A stretch of DNA of 64,000 nt from VRUE01 sp963817905 (GTDB lineage Bacteria; Actinomycetota; Thermoleophilia; Solirubrobacterales; 70-9): assembly GCA_963817905.1 (NCBI GenBank), contig CAWFPS010000003.1, positions 1-64,000 on the forward strand, written 5' to 3'. Shown here piece by piece: positions 22,405 through 30,336 of this stretch (position 1 is its first letter; every line of letters starts with the position of its first letter). The notes below the pieces were generated by a model. The model was not told where the DNA came from, made no database searches, and worked only from the letters and a program-made list of their open reading frames with translations. The position numbers and the translations under genes were made by a program.

Positions 22405-24639
22405 TCAGGGTCCCGCCGGGGCGCCTGCCGCGGGGCCGCTGAGGACGAGCCGCTCGGGCCAGACGCCGGGCAGCCCGGGCCCGTCCTCGGCACCGGCTGC
22501 CAGCAGCAAAGCCTCGCCCACGTGGGGCGCGAAGGGCGCCAGGGTGCGGGCGAGCAGCGCCAGGGCCGCGACCTGGGCCGCGGCGTCGGCGCGGCTGAGG
22601 ACGCCGCGGCGCTTGATCACGCGCTTCTCGAAATCCTGGATCCGCTCGAAGAGCCGTGTCACATTTCTAACAGCCTTGTGCATCTGTAGCTCCCCCAAGT
22701 CGGCGGTGATCCGCTCCAGGCCGTTGTCGCACCACTTGCACAGGCGCTCGCGCATGAACTCGGTGTCGGCCGCCGCCTCGGCGTCCTCGGGCGCCCCCTC
22801 GAGACCGGCAAGCCGATCGAGCGAGTAGGCCCAGACGTTGTGCAGAAAGCGGGCGGCAAAGCGCAGGGCGCCGTCATTCCAGTTCAGGGTCTTGGCCGGG
22901 CCGGCGGCGTAGAGGACCGCGAGGCGCACGGTGTCGGCGCCGTATTGCTCGACCAGCTCGTCGGGGTCGACGACGTTGCCGAGGTGCTTGCTCATCTTGC
23001 GCCCGTCGGCGATCACCATCTCGTGGAAGAGGCAGCCGCTGAAGGGCTCCCCCTCCGCGATGAAGGCGAAGGGGCCGATGTCGCGCAGCGCCTTGGTGAC
23101 GACGCGCTGGTCGAAGACGAAGCCACCCGAGTCGGCGCCGGCGACGAGCCGCTCGGAGGGCAGCCAGCGCCGCAGGTCGGGGTGGCTGAACATCTGCTCG
23201 GCGCGCGCCTCGGGCGGGACCGCGGAGGGCACCCAGAGCCAAAGCGCGTCGAAGTGGCAGTCGAGGGTGTCGGTCTCGCGCCGGGCCGGCTCGCCGCAGC
23301 GCGGGCAGGCGACCTCGACGAACTCGGCCCGCTCGGCCAGCGGGTTGCCCTCGCCGGTCGGCTCGATGTCGCGGGGCAGGACGACCGGCAGGTCGGCCTC
23401 GGGCACCGGCACCGGCCCACAGCCATCGCAGTTGACGATCGGGATCGGCGTGCCCCAGAAGCGCTGGCGCGAGATCGAGAAGTCGGCGGCGCGGTAGCGG
23501 ACGGCGGGGCGGGTCTCGGGCGCGCTGCCGGGCTCGCCATCGGGCGTCGTCCCCTCCCCCAACCCCGGCAGGCGAGCGGCGATCGCCGCGTCGGCCTCGT
23601 CGACGGCGGGGATGCCGAGCGCCGCGGTCGGCCCGTAGCGGGCATCGGCCAGCGGCGAGACGACCAGGGCCAGCGGCGCCTCGCTCCACGGCGCCGTCGC
23701 CGTCGCGCCAGTGTCCACCAGCGGCACCGACTTGGCGTCGCGGGCGCTGCGCTCCCAGCCGCCCGAGCGCAGCTCGTCGAGCTGCTCGCGCACGGCCGGG
23801 TCCGCCGCCCAACGCTCGAGCTCGGGATGGCGCGGCGAGACCAGCACGAAGCTCGCCTGCGCGACCGCCCCCGCGTGCGGCGTGAAGGCTGTGAACGGCG
23901 CCCCGCCGGGACCGGCCAGGTCGATCTCGACCCCGTCGCCGCGGCCGAGGATGTAGCGCTGCGTGGAGAGCGAGATCTCGTCCCACTCGCCGCCCGCCTC
24001 GAGCTCGCCGAGGCGGCGGTCGTTCTCCTCCAGGTAGGGCGTGATCTTGAGGAACCAGGTCGGACGCCGGATCAGCCGCACCTCGTTGTGGCAGCGCCAG
24101 CAGCTGCCGTCCTCGACCTGTAGCGCGGCGAGCGTGGTGCGGCAGTGATCGCACCAGTCGACCGTGGTGTCGTCGCGATAGATCAGCCCCGCCTCGAGCA
24201 GGGTGACGAAGAGCCACTGCGACCAGCGGTATTGGGCCTCGTCAGAGCTGTAGAAGACGCGCTCGTAGTCGAAGGAGAAGCCGAGACGGCGCATCTGCTC
24301 GAGCATCCGCTCGCCGCAGCCCTCGACCCACTCCGCCGGGGGAATCTTGCGCTCGATCGCGGCCATCTCAGCCGGCAGGCCGAAGGCGTCGAAGCCGAAG
24401 CCGAAGAGGACGTCGTCGCCGCGGGCGCGGCGGAAGCGGGCGTAGGCGTCGCCGATCGAGTAGTCGCGGACGTGGCCCATGTGCAGTTTTCCCGAGGTGA
24501 ACGGGCTCGAGGGCTTGATGTAGACCGAGCGCGCCTCGCCGGCCGCCTCCGGCGTGGCGAAGGCGTCGCGCGCCGCCCAGGCGTCTTGGCGCGAGCGCTC
24601 GATCTCGGCAGGGTCGTATCTCGATTTCGCGATGCTCAT
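22405..24639 (-). CDS. LeuRS-like class I aminoacyl-tRNA synthetase paralogue
   Basis: A 744-residue class I synthetase closest to LeuRS. The HIGH motif is HMGHVRDYS, followed by GFDAFGLPAEMAAIERKIPP. There is a CDHC...CWRC zinc knuckle and TWFLKITPYLEEN, a LeuRS hallmark. Differences from a normal LeuRS (~800-950 residues): KMSKH in place of KMSKS, the editing domain reads AQASFVLVSPRHPEL where TTRPDTxFG is expected, and the C-terminal tRNA-binding extension is missing. It may be a second synthetase or a repurposed paralogue. Start MSIAKSRYDP is chosen because GGAGGGG is ~10 bases upstream; the Met three codons earlier abuts the ribosome site. Confidence 0.85.
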   Translation of the reverse strand: MSIAKSRYDPAEIERSRQDAWAARDAFATPEAAGEARSVYIKPSSPFTSGKLHMGHVRDYSIGDAYARFRRARGDDVLFGFGFDAFGLPAEMAAIERKIPPAEWVEGCGERMLEQMRRLGFSFDYERVFYSSDEAQYRWSQWLFVTLLEAGLIYRDDTTVDWCDHCRTTLAALQVEDGSCWRCHNEVRLIRRPTWFLKITPYLEENDRRLGELEAGGEWDEISLSTQRYILGRGDGVEIDLAGPGGAPFTAFTPHAGAVAQASFVLVSPRHPELERWAADPAVREQLDELRSGGWERSARDAKSVPLVDTGATATAPWSEAPLALVVSPLADARYGPTAALGIPAVDEADAAIAARLPGLGEGTTPDGEPGSAPETRPAVRYRAADFSISRQRFWGTPIPIVNCDGCGPVPVPEADLPVVLPRDIEPTGEGNPLAERAEFVEVACPRCGEPARRETDTLDCHFDALWLWVPSAVPPEARAEQMFSHPDLRRWLPSERLVAGADSGGFVFDQRVVTKALRDIGPFAFIAEGEPFSGCLFHEMVIADGRKMSKHLGNVVDPDELVEQYGADTVRLAVLYAAGPAKTLNWNDGALRFAARFLHNVWAYSLDRLAGLEGAPEDAEAAADTEFMRERLCKWCDNGLERITADLGELQMHKAVRNVTRLFERIQDFEKRVIKRRGVLSRADAAAQVAALALLARTLAPFAPHVGEALLLAAGAEDGPGLPGVWPERLVLSGPAAGAPAGP

Positions 24640-24695
24640 CCGGTTCATCCCCTCCGCCGCACGCCTGACCTTACCCGCGCCGCTCCCGAAAATAT

Positions 24696-24724
24696 TTGAC
24701 CAATGGCGACCGAGGCATTATCGT
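24696..24724 (+). promoter_or_regulatory. Promoter for the 119-residue gene
   Basis: TTGACC (24696-24701), 17-base spacer, TATCGT (24719-24724), divergent from the LeuRS-like gene and ~95 bases before the GTG start at 24820. Confidence 0.5.
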
Positions 24725-24819
24725 CTCGGCGAACGTCTACACTAAATTCTGTAACGCTTGTTCTCAGGGCCGCGAGCGCGAGAACTGGGGACAGGCCGAG
24801 GCCTAAGAGGGAGGTCCCA

Positions 24820-25179
24820 GTGACAGAGGGTAGAGAACTCGCCGCAGTCCTCGACGGGAAGCTGGATGTGCGGCTCGTCGATGAAGTGGTCGAGGCAGCA
24901 ATCGAGGCACCTAATGGCGATGAGATGCACGACGCGGTGATGCGAGTGGTTGAGATCGCCGAACACGATCCGGCGGCAACGCGCGAAGCGCTGTGGGCGC
25001 TGCGGGGCGATGTCAACGCAATGGAGGGCCTGGAGCGAGGCCTGCCGCTGAGCCGGCCGCGGGCGACGCTGGCGCTGGGTGGAGCGATCCAGCTCGCCAG
25101 CACCGAGCTGGCCTCGACGGCGCCGGACCTGCGCAGTCGCATGCCGGAGCTGATGCGCTGGTTGGAGGGCAGCTGGTAG
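24820..25179 (+). CDS. Small helical hypothetical protein
   Basis: A 119-residue soluble protein starting at GTG after GAGGGAGG. Content is helical and slightly acidic (VTEGRELAAVLDGKLDVRLV, MHDAVMRVVEIAEHDPAATR, RSRMPELMRWLEGSW). No family recognised. Monocistronic: the gene on its right is on the other strand. Confidence 0.6.
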   Translation: MTEGRELAAVLDGKLDVRLVDEVVEAAIEAPNGDEMHDAVMRVVEIAEHDPAATREALWALRGDVNAMEGLERGLPLSRPRATLALGGAIQLASTELASTAPDLRSRMPELMRWLEGSW

Positions 25180-25212
25180 CGGCGGCGCGCTAAGACAAGA
25201 GAACGGGGGCCG

Positions 25213-25635
25213 TTAGGCGAAGGTCCAGAGCTTGTTGCCGAGGAAGTTGAACGGCATCGCGACGGCGACGGCGATCGCCTGCGCGGGCAGCTCGCCCATC
25301 GAGGCCCCCACCAGCGCCTCGAGCACGACGAGGTTGACGATCAGCGCGGCGACGCTGACGGCGAAGAAGCGCGCTGCCTGGAAGCCGGCGTGGCCCTGGC
25401 CGGCGGCGAAGGTCCAGTGGCGGTTCCAGAAGAAGTTGCTGGAGACGGCGACGCAGAAGGCGCCGACCGCGGCGATCAGGTGGTGGACGCCGAGGTTGCC
25501 GGTCAGCAGCGCGAAGACGGCGAGGTTGACCAGGTAGCCGGAGACGCCGACCAAGCCGAACTTGATCAGCTGCCACCAGCTCGCCGGGCGGCGGGCGGCG
25601 GCGCTGAGTCGGTAGGCGAACTCGCTGGCGCTCAT
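25213..25635 (-). CDS. GtrA-family membrane protein
   Basis: A 140-residue protein with four transmembrane helices. The family pattern is clear: QLIKFGLVGVSGYLVNLAVF, AVSSNFFWNRHWTF and FNFLGNKLWTF. GtrA proteins assist translocation of polyprenyl-linked sugars for cell-surface glycans. Its ATG overlaps the stop of the upstream glycosyltransferase gene (ATGA), so it is coupled to it. Confidence 0.9.
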   Translation of the reverse strand: MSASEFAYRLSAAARRPASWWQLIKFGLVGVSGYLVNLAVFALLTGNLGVHHLIAAVGAFCVAVSSNFFWNRHWTFAAGQGHAGFQAARFFAVSVAALIVNLVVLEALVGASMGELPAQAIAVAVAMPFNFLGNKLWTFA

Positions 25636-27107
25636 GGCCGGGCCTGCGGCTCGTCGTCGACCACGACGGCATTGAAGCCGAAGCCGGTGTGGATCTGCTT
25701 GAGCACGTGGAAGGGGATCTCGCGGGTGCGGAAGGCGACGTAGCGGGTCAGGGTGAGGCGCTCGAACCTTACCCGCGCGACTGGGTGGAACGTGCGCGGC
25801 ACGCCGGTGACGGCGCGCCCTTCCAGCGACTTGCCGATCACGTCGATCTCCCGCACCGGCCAGTTGCCGGTGTAGACGCGCTGGGCGCGGCCCTTGAGGT
25901 AGAAGCGCACCGGGTCGGCGGCGAGCTTCCAAGTGACGATCGCGCGCGGGCCCGGCGGCGGGCCGAGCTCGGCGGTGATCCCGCGGAAGTCGGGGCGTTG
26001 CAGGTTGGGCGTCTGGGTGACGTGGACGGCGAAGGCGATCCAGTAACCACAGAGGACGAGGGCGAGGAGGGCGCCGAGGCGGCGGGCGCGCTCGGTGGCA
26101 AAGCCGATCGCGGCTGCGCTGGCGAGCGGGACCAGGGCCGGCAGCAGGTTGCGCTCGACCACGTAGTCCTTACCGAGCAGGGCCGCCAGCAGGGCGAGGA
26201 GGGCGACACCACAGCCGAGGCCGGCCCCGAGCAGGGCGCCGCGGCGCTCGCGGGGCGTGCCGCGCAGGGCGGCGAGCAGCAGGGCGACGCCGACCAGCAG
26301 GGCCGGCAGCAGCGCGTAACGCTCGCGCGGCGGCTCGGCGATCACGTGGCCGGTCTCGCCGGCGAGGAAGCTGACGCCGGTCTCCAGAAAGCGGGTGGAG
26401 AGCAGGCCTTCGTCGATCCAGCCGATGTGGGTCGGGTTGACCTGGGCGGCGATCAGCGGGACCAGGGCGAGCCCGGCCGCGGCGACGGCGGCGAGGGCGG
26501 GCACGACGACCCGCCAGCGGGAGCGCAGCGCGACCAGCAGCCAGGCCGCCTCTATCCCGACCGCGAAGACGGCGAAGTAGTGGCTGCAGAGGGCGAGCGC
26601 CGAGGCGAGGGCCCAGAGCGCCAGGTCCCCCCCGCGGCGGGTGCGCAAGGCGCGGGCGAAGAAGAGCAGCGAGACGGCGCAGAAGAGGACCAGGACGGCG
26701 TAGGAGCGGGCCTCCTGCGAGTACCAGATCAGCATCGGGTTGACGGCGGCGAGCGCGGCGGCGATCAGGCCCGCCCGCCTGCTCGCCAGCTCGGCGGCGA
26801 TGCAGTAGGCGACCGGGATCGTCAGGGTGCCGAAGAGGGCCGAGAGCGAGCGCAGGCCGAGCTCGTCGCCGCCGAAGGCCTTGGCCCAGCCCCAGGCGAG
26901 CACGTAGTAGAGGGGCGGGTTGGACTCGCTGCCCCTGACCGCGTGCATCATCTCACCGAAGCTGCCGGGAATCACCCGCACGGCGGTGATCGCCTCGTCG
27001 TGGTGAAAGCTCTGCCCGTCGATGCTGGCGAAGCGCATCGCGGCGCCGAGGGCGGTGAGGAAGGCGAGCGCCCAGAGGGCGCCGCTGCGGCTCGGTGAGA
27101 GGGTCAT
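25632..27107 (-). CDS. GT39/ArnT-like membrane glycosyltransferase
   Basis: A 491-residue polytopic protein of the GT-C fold. The first extracytoplasmic loop carries DGQSFHHDEAITAVRV with the acidic pair expected for metal/donor binding. NPPLYYVLAWGWAKAFGGDE and WYSQEARSYAVLVL are typical of the Dol-P-mannose mannosyltransferase-like (PMT_2) group. About ten hydrophobic helices follow, then a C-terminal soluble domain (~150 residues). It probably moves a sugar from a lipid carrier to a surface acceptor. Start at 27107 overlaps the GH92 stop by 4 bases. Confidence 0.85.
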   Translation of the reverse strand: MTLSPSRSGALWALAFLTALGAAMRFASIDGQSFHHDEAITAVRVIPGSFGEMMHAVRGSESNPPLYYVLAWGWAKAFGGDELGLRSLSALFGTLTIPVAYCIAAELASRRAGLIAAALAAVNPMLIWYSQEARSYAVLVLFCAVSLLFFARALRTRRGGDLALWALASALALCSHYFAVFAVGIEAAWLLVALRSRWRVVVPALAAVAAAGLALVPLIAAQVNPTHIGWIDEGLLSTRFLETGVSFLAGETGHVIAEPPRERYALLPALLVGVALLLAALRGTPRERRGALLGAGLGCGVALLALLAALLGKDYVVERNLLPALVPLASAAAIGFATERARRLGALLALVLCGYWIAFAVHVTQTPNLQRPDFRGITAELGPPPGPRAIVTWKLAADPVRFYLKGRAQRVYTGNWPVREIDVIGKSLEGRAVTGVPRTFHPVARVRFERLTLTRYVAFRTREIPFHVLKQIHTGFGFNAVVVDDEPQARP

Positions 27108-29557
27108 GGCGTGCAGGCGCCTTCGGGCATCGCCCGGCCCGGGGCGAAGGAGGGCGGCGCGGCGGCGGCGGAGCTGCCCCAGCGGCGCGCGGGCCTGGGC
27201 GAGAGCCGGAAGTCGAGGCGGGCACCCCGGGCCAGGGCGCACCAGCTCGTCCAGGGGCGGGCGTAGGGGTGGCCGTCGATGCGAAGGCCGGCTATGTATG
27301 GGGCCCGCGCCGGGGCGATGGCGACGGTGTGGCTTTTCCTGCCGCGCCCCCTCGACTCCCGCGCGGCGGCTGAGATCGTCAGCCTGCGGCGGTCGGCGAG
27401 CGCGACGGTGGCGTGCGCGAAGAGCGGGCTGCCGATCGCCAGCAGTCCCACCCCCGGCACCTCCGGGTAGAGGCCGAGGGCGGCAAAGACGTACCAGGCG
27501 GAGAGCGTGCCGAGGTCGTCGTTGCCGGGGTGGCCGTCGGGGGCGGTGCTGTAGAGACGGACGGCGCGGCGCACGGTCGCCTGGGTGCGGTATGGGCGGC
27601 GCGCCCAGTCAAAGAGCCAGGGCACGTGCAGGGTCGGCTCGTTGCCGAGCAGGGCGTGATCGGTGTGGGTGGCGCCGGCGCCGCCGTTCAGCTTGCGCAG
27701 GAAGCGACCGAGGCGGGCGCTCGCCCTCGCCGTCCCCCCCATCGCCCCGAAGAGGCCGGCGGGGTCCTGGGGGACCGCCCAGCTGTACTGGACGGAGTCG
27801 CCCTCGACGAAGCCGCCGCCGTGCAGGTTGTCGTAACTGGCTGGAAAGGCGCCATTTTCGTAGCGCGGCTCGATCAGGCCGCTGCGGCGGTTGAAGAGCT
27901 TGCGCCAGTTGCCTGAGCGCTGCATGAAGCGGCGGTAGGTTGCCCTGTCGCCGAGCGAGCGGGCGGCGAACTGGGCGATCGCGAAATCGTCGGCCGCGTA
28001 CTCCAGCGAGGTCGCGGCCGAGCCCCAGACGGCGTCGGGACTGCCGTAGATCGAGTTGGCGTTGCGGACGTTGGTGTCGAGGTCGTAGGGGACGTAGCCG
28101 TGGGCGAGGTAGGGCGCCAGGCCCTGGCGCTCCAGGTACTCGCCGTTGGCGCTGCGGCATTCCCCGTCGGCCCCGCGCAGCATCGCGGCGAGGGCGGCAT
28201 GGCGGTCGAAGGCGGTGGCGCCGAAAGCGGCGGCCGAGGCGATCAGGGGGTCGGCCGAGTCGCCGACCATGGTCATGCTCTGGCCGTTAGCGTAGGACCA
28301 GCGGGGCAGGCAGCCGCTCTCAGCGGCATCGGCGAGCAGGGAGCTGACCATCTCGCTGGCCCGGCGCGGGGCGAGGATCGAGAGCAGCTGGATCTGGGTG
28401 CGGTAGGTGTCCCAGCCGGAGAAGTCGGCGTACTGAATGCGGCCGCGGGCGCGGTGCGGGAGGCCGTCCATGCCGAGGTAGGCGCCGCCGGCGTCGCTGA
28501 AGGTCCGCGGCGCCAACCCGGCGTGGTAGAGCGCCGTGTAGAAGGTGTCGACGGCGCGGCGCGGACCGCCACGGACGCGAATCCGGCCCAGCCACTTGTT
28601 CCAGGCGCCCTCCGTGCGGTGGGCGATGGCGCCGAAGCTGCCCCGTGGATTTTCGGCGGCGAGATTGGCGCGAGCGGCCTCGATGCTGAGGAAAGAGACG
28701 CCGACGCGGGCCACGACGGTGCGGTTGCGGCGGGTGTCGAAGCTCGCGTAGGCGCCGGCCGCGGCGCTCACCTTGGGGTTGGACGGCGGCGCCTGGCTGT
28801 TGGCGGCGACGACGGAGTGGTCACGCAGGGTGCCGCCTTCCCAGGTGCCGTAGTCGGCGAAGGGACGGGCGAAGATCGCCGCGACGTAGATCCGGTAACG
28901 GGGGCGCTGGCCGCAGAAGAGGCCGCTGGAGGCGGTGCCGTCGATCTCGTGGCGGGCGGGGTCGATCCGCACCGAGGCGAAGTCGTCGGGCTGGGCGCTG
29001 CCGCCGGCGTTGAGGAGGACGCTGGAGTGCGGGTTGCGGGGGAAGGTGAAGCGGGCCATCCCGGTCCGGGTGGTGGCGGTCAGCTCGGCCCCGATCGCGG
29101 CACCGCGGACGGGGTTGAGGCGGACCGAGTAGTAGCCGGGCCGGCCGCTCTCGTGGGCGTGGGAGAAGCCGGGCTGGAACTTGCCGGCCAGCGCGTTGCC
29201 CGCCGCCGGGGAGCCTTGCAGCGGCTCGGTCGTCGGCAGGAACGGGAAGTCGCCGTAGAGCGAGCAGCCGGCGCCGGCGAGGTGGGTGAGGCTGAAGCCC
29301 CGCATATGGGAGTCGCGGTAGTCGTAGCCGCCGCGACCGTTGCGGTCGGCCGGCGTCGTATCGGGGCTCCACTGGACCATGCCGAAGGGGGCGGCCGCAC
29401 CGGGGAAGTTGTGACCGCCGCCGAAGGTGTCGTGGCCGGGGCGGGTGCCGGCGAAGACGCGGACGTGGTCGGCCAGGCCGACGGCGGGCGCGGCCGGGGC
29501 CAGTGTTGTGAGAAGGGCGAACGCGGCCAAGGCGGCGATGCCTGCGCGTCGGATCAA
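27104..29557 (-). CDS. GH92-family alpha-mannosidase-like protein, secreted
   Basis: An 817-residue protein with a signal peptide (GIAALAAFALLTTLAPAAPA). GH92 blocks are VFAGTRPGHDTFGGGHNFPG, GMVQWSPDTTP, GGYDYRDSHMRGFSLTHLAG, GAYLGMDG, the SGWDTYRTQIQLLSILAPRR stretch, PYLAHGYVPYD and near the end GNDDLGTLSAWYVFAALGLY. GH92 enzymes are calcium-dependent exo-alpha-mannosidases. First gene of a three-gene operon with a GT-C transferase and GtrA, suggesting mannose-containing surface glycan remodelling. Confidence 0.92.
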   Translation of the reverse strand: MIRRAGIAALAAFALLTTLAPAAPAVGLADHVRVFAGTRPGHDTFGGGHNFPGAAAPFGMVQWSPDTTPADRNGRGGYDYRDSHMRGFSLTHLAGAGCSLYGDFPFLPTTEPLQGSPAAGNALAGKFQPGFSHAHESGRPGYYSVRLNPVRGAAIGAELTATTRTGMARFTFPRNPHSSVLLNAGGSAQPDDFASVRIDPARHEIDGTASSGLFCGQRPRYRIYVAAIFARPFADYGTWEGGTLRDHSVVAANSQAPPSNPKVSAAAGAYASFDTRRNRTVVARVGVSFLSIEAARANLAAENPRGSFGAIAHRTEGAWNKWLGRIRVRGGPRRAVDTFYTALYHAGLAPRTFSDAGGAYLGMDGLPHRARGRIQYADFSGWDTYRTQIQLLSILAPRRASEMVSSLLADAAESGCLPRWSYANGQSMTMVGDSADPLIASAAAFGATAFDRHAALAAMLRGADGECRSANGEYLERQGLAPYLAHGYVPYDLDTNVRNANSIYGSPDAVWGSAATSLEYAADDFAIAQFAARSLGDRATYRRFMQRSGNWRKLFNRRSGLIEPRYENGAFPASYDNLHGGGFVEGDSVQYSWAVPQDPAGLFGAMGGTARASARLGRFLRKLNGGAGATHTDHALLGNEPTLHVPWLFDWARRPYRTQATVRRAVRLYSTAPDGHPGNDDLGTLSAWYVFAALGLYPEVPGVGLLAIGSPLFAHATVALADRRRLTISAAARESRGRGRKSHTVAIAPARAPYIAGLRIDGHPYARPWTSWCALARGARLDFRLSPRPARRWGSSAAAAPPSFAPGRAMPEGACTP

Positions 29558-29608
29558 GCGATGAACGTTAGCCGTGCGGGATGGGGCTCGCTTAAGGTTC
29601 CCCGCAGC

Positions 29609-30244
29609 ATGCGAACCCGAACCGCGATCCTCGTCGTCGGCAGCGTCGCTGCGGCCACCGTCGCCGCGGTGCTGGCGATGGGCGGCGGCAAGGACAACAC
29701 GCGAGCGCAGGCCGCGGAAGCAGCTGTGCCGGGCAGGCCGGGCGTCGAGGTGATCTCACCGCGCAACGGCGCCCGCCAGTCGAGCCACGCCGTGGTCGTC
29801 AAGGTCGCGGTCAACAACTTCCAGCTCTCGCCCCAGCACTTCGGCGGCGAACCGCAGCTGCACGAGGGGAACATCCGCTTCGGTCTCAACCGCGTTCCCG
29901 ACTGCGTCGACCCGGTCAAGCTGCGGCGGGCGATCGACAGCCCGTTTGGCAACGGTCGCCTGGTCGGCAACTCATTCGACTTCCCCAAATACGCCGGGCC
30001 CAACGGCGTGCTGGCCCAGCGGATCGGCTCGGAGGGCAGCTACTCGCCGGCGACGCGCCCAGAGATCTACTACCACGACCTCTACCCCGGCTTCTACCGC
30101 CTCGTCATCACCCTCGCCCAGAACGACGGCTCGACCACCCCGTTCCACGCCGTGACCAACTTCCAGATTTTGCCGAAGCCAGGCCACGGTCCCCAGTGCG
30201 CCCGAGGCAAGGTGCCCAGCGCCAAGGCCGCCGCCTTCGGCTGA
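29609..30244 (+). CDS. Secreted hypothetical protein
   Basis: A 211-residue protein with an N-terminal hydrophobic segment (MRTRTAILVVGSVAAATVAA), then a predicted beta-rich domain (GVEVISPRNGARQSSHAVVV, NNFQLSPQHFGGEPQLHEGN, FYRLVITLAQNDGSTTPFHA). The tail has one Cys (GPQCARG). The fold recalls Ig-like/DUF4399-type 'streptomyces-style' extracellular domains, but this is a weak guess. It is divergent from GH92 (51-base gap) and followed by a long hairpin. Confidence 0.6.
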   Translation: MRTRTAILVVGSVAAATVAAVLAMGGGKDNTRAQAAEAAVPGRPGVEVISPRNGARQSSHAVVVKVAVNNFQLSPQHFGGEPQLHEGNIRFGLNRVPDCVDPVKLRRAIDSPFGNGRLVGNSFDFPKYAGPNGVLAQRIGSEGSYSPATRPEIYYHDLYPGFYRLVITLAQNDGSTTPFHAVTNFQILPKPGHGPQCARGKVPSAKAAAFG

Positions 30245-30245
30245 A

Positions 30246-30311
30246 CCAACCCGTTCCGCTGCGCCTTTTCCCCGATATGCGGGGATAAGGCGCAGAGGAA
30301 CAGTGGGTTGG
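30246..30311. repeat. Long imperfect hairpin, likely terminator
   Basis: Arms of ~28 bases with few mismatches; core CTGCGCCTTtTCCCCG / CGGGGAtAAGGCGCAG around an ATATG loop. It starts 2 bases after the stop of the secreted protein and ends ~25 bases before the ABC exporter. Probably a terminator; its length also fits a palindromic repeat element. Confidence 0.65.
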
Positions 30312-30336
30312 GCCAATACTTCACTTTGTATAGTGG

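Noticed and set aside
24703..24819. An upstream ATG for the 119-residue gene
   Set aside because: It would lie on top of the promoter (-35/-10 at 24696-24724) and adds an arginine-rich, non-protein-like leader; the GTG at 24820 has the ribosome site.
28100..30244. A 714-codon open frame on the + strand
   Set aside because: Most of it is antisense to the GH92 gene, a GC-skew shadow. Only the last 211 codons (from 29609) have a signal peptide and protein-like sequence.
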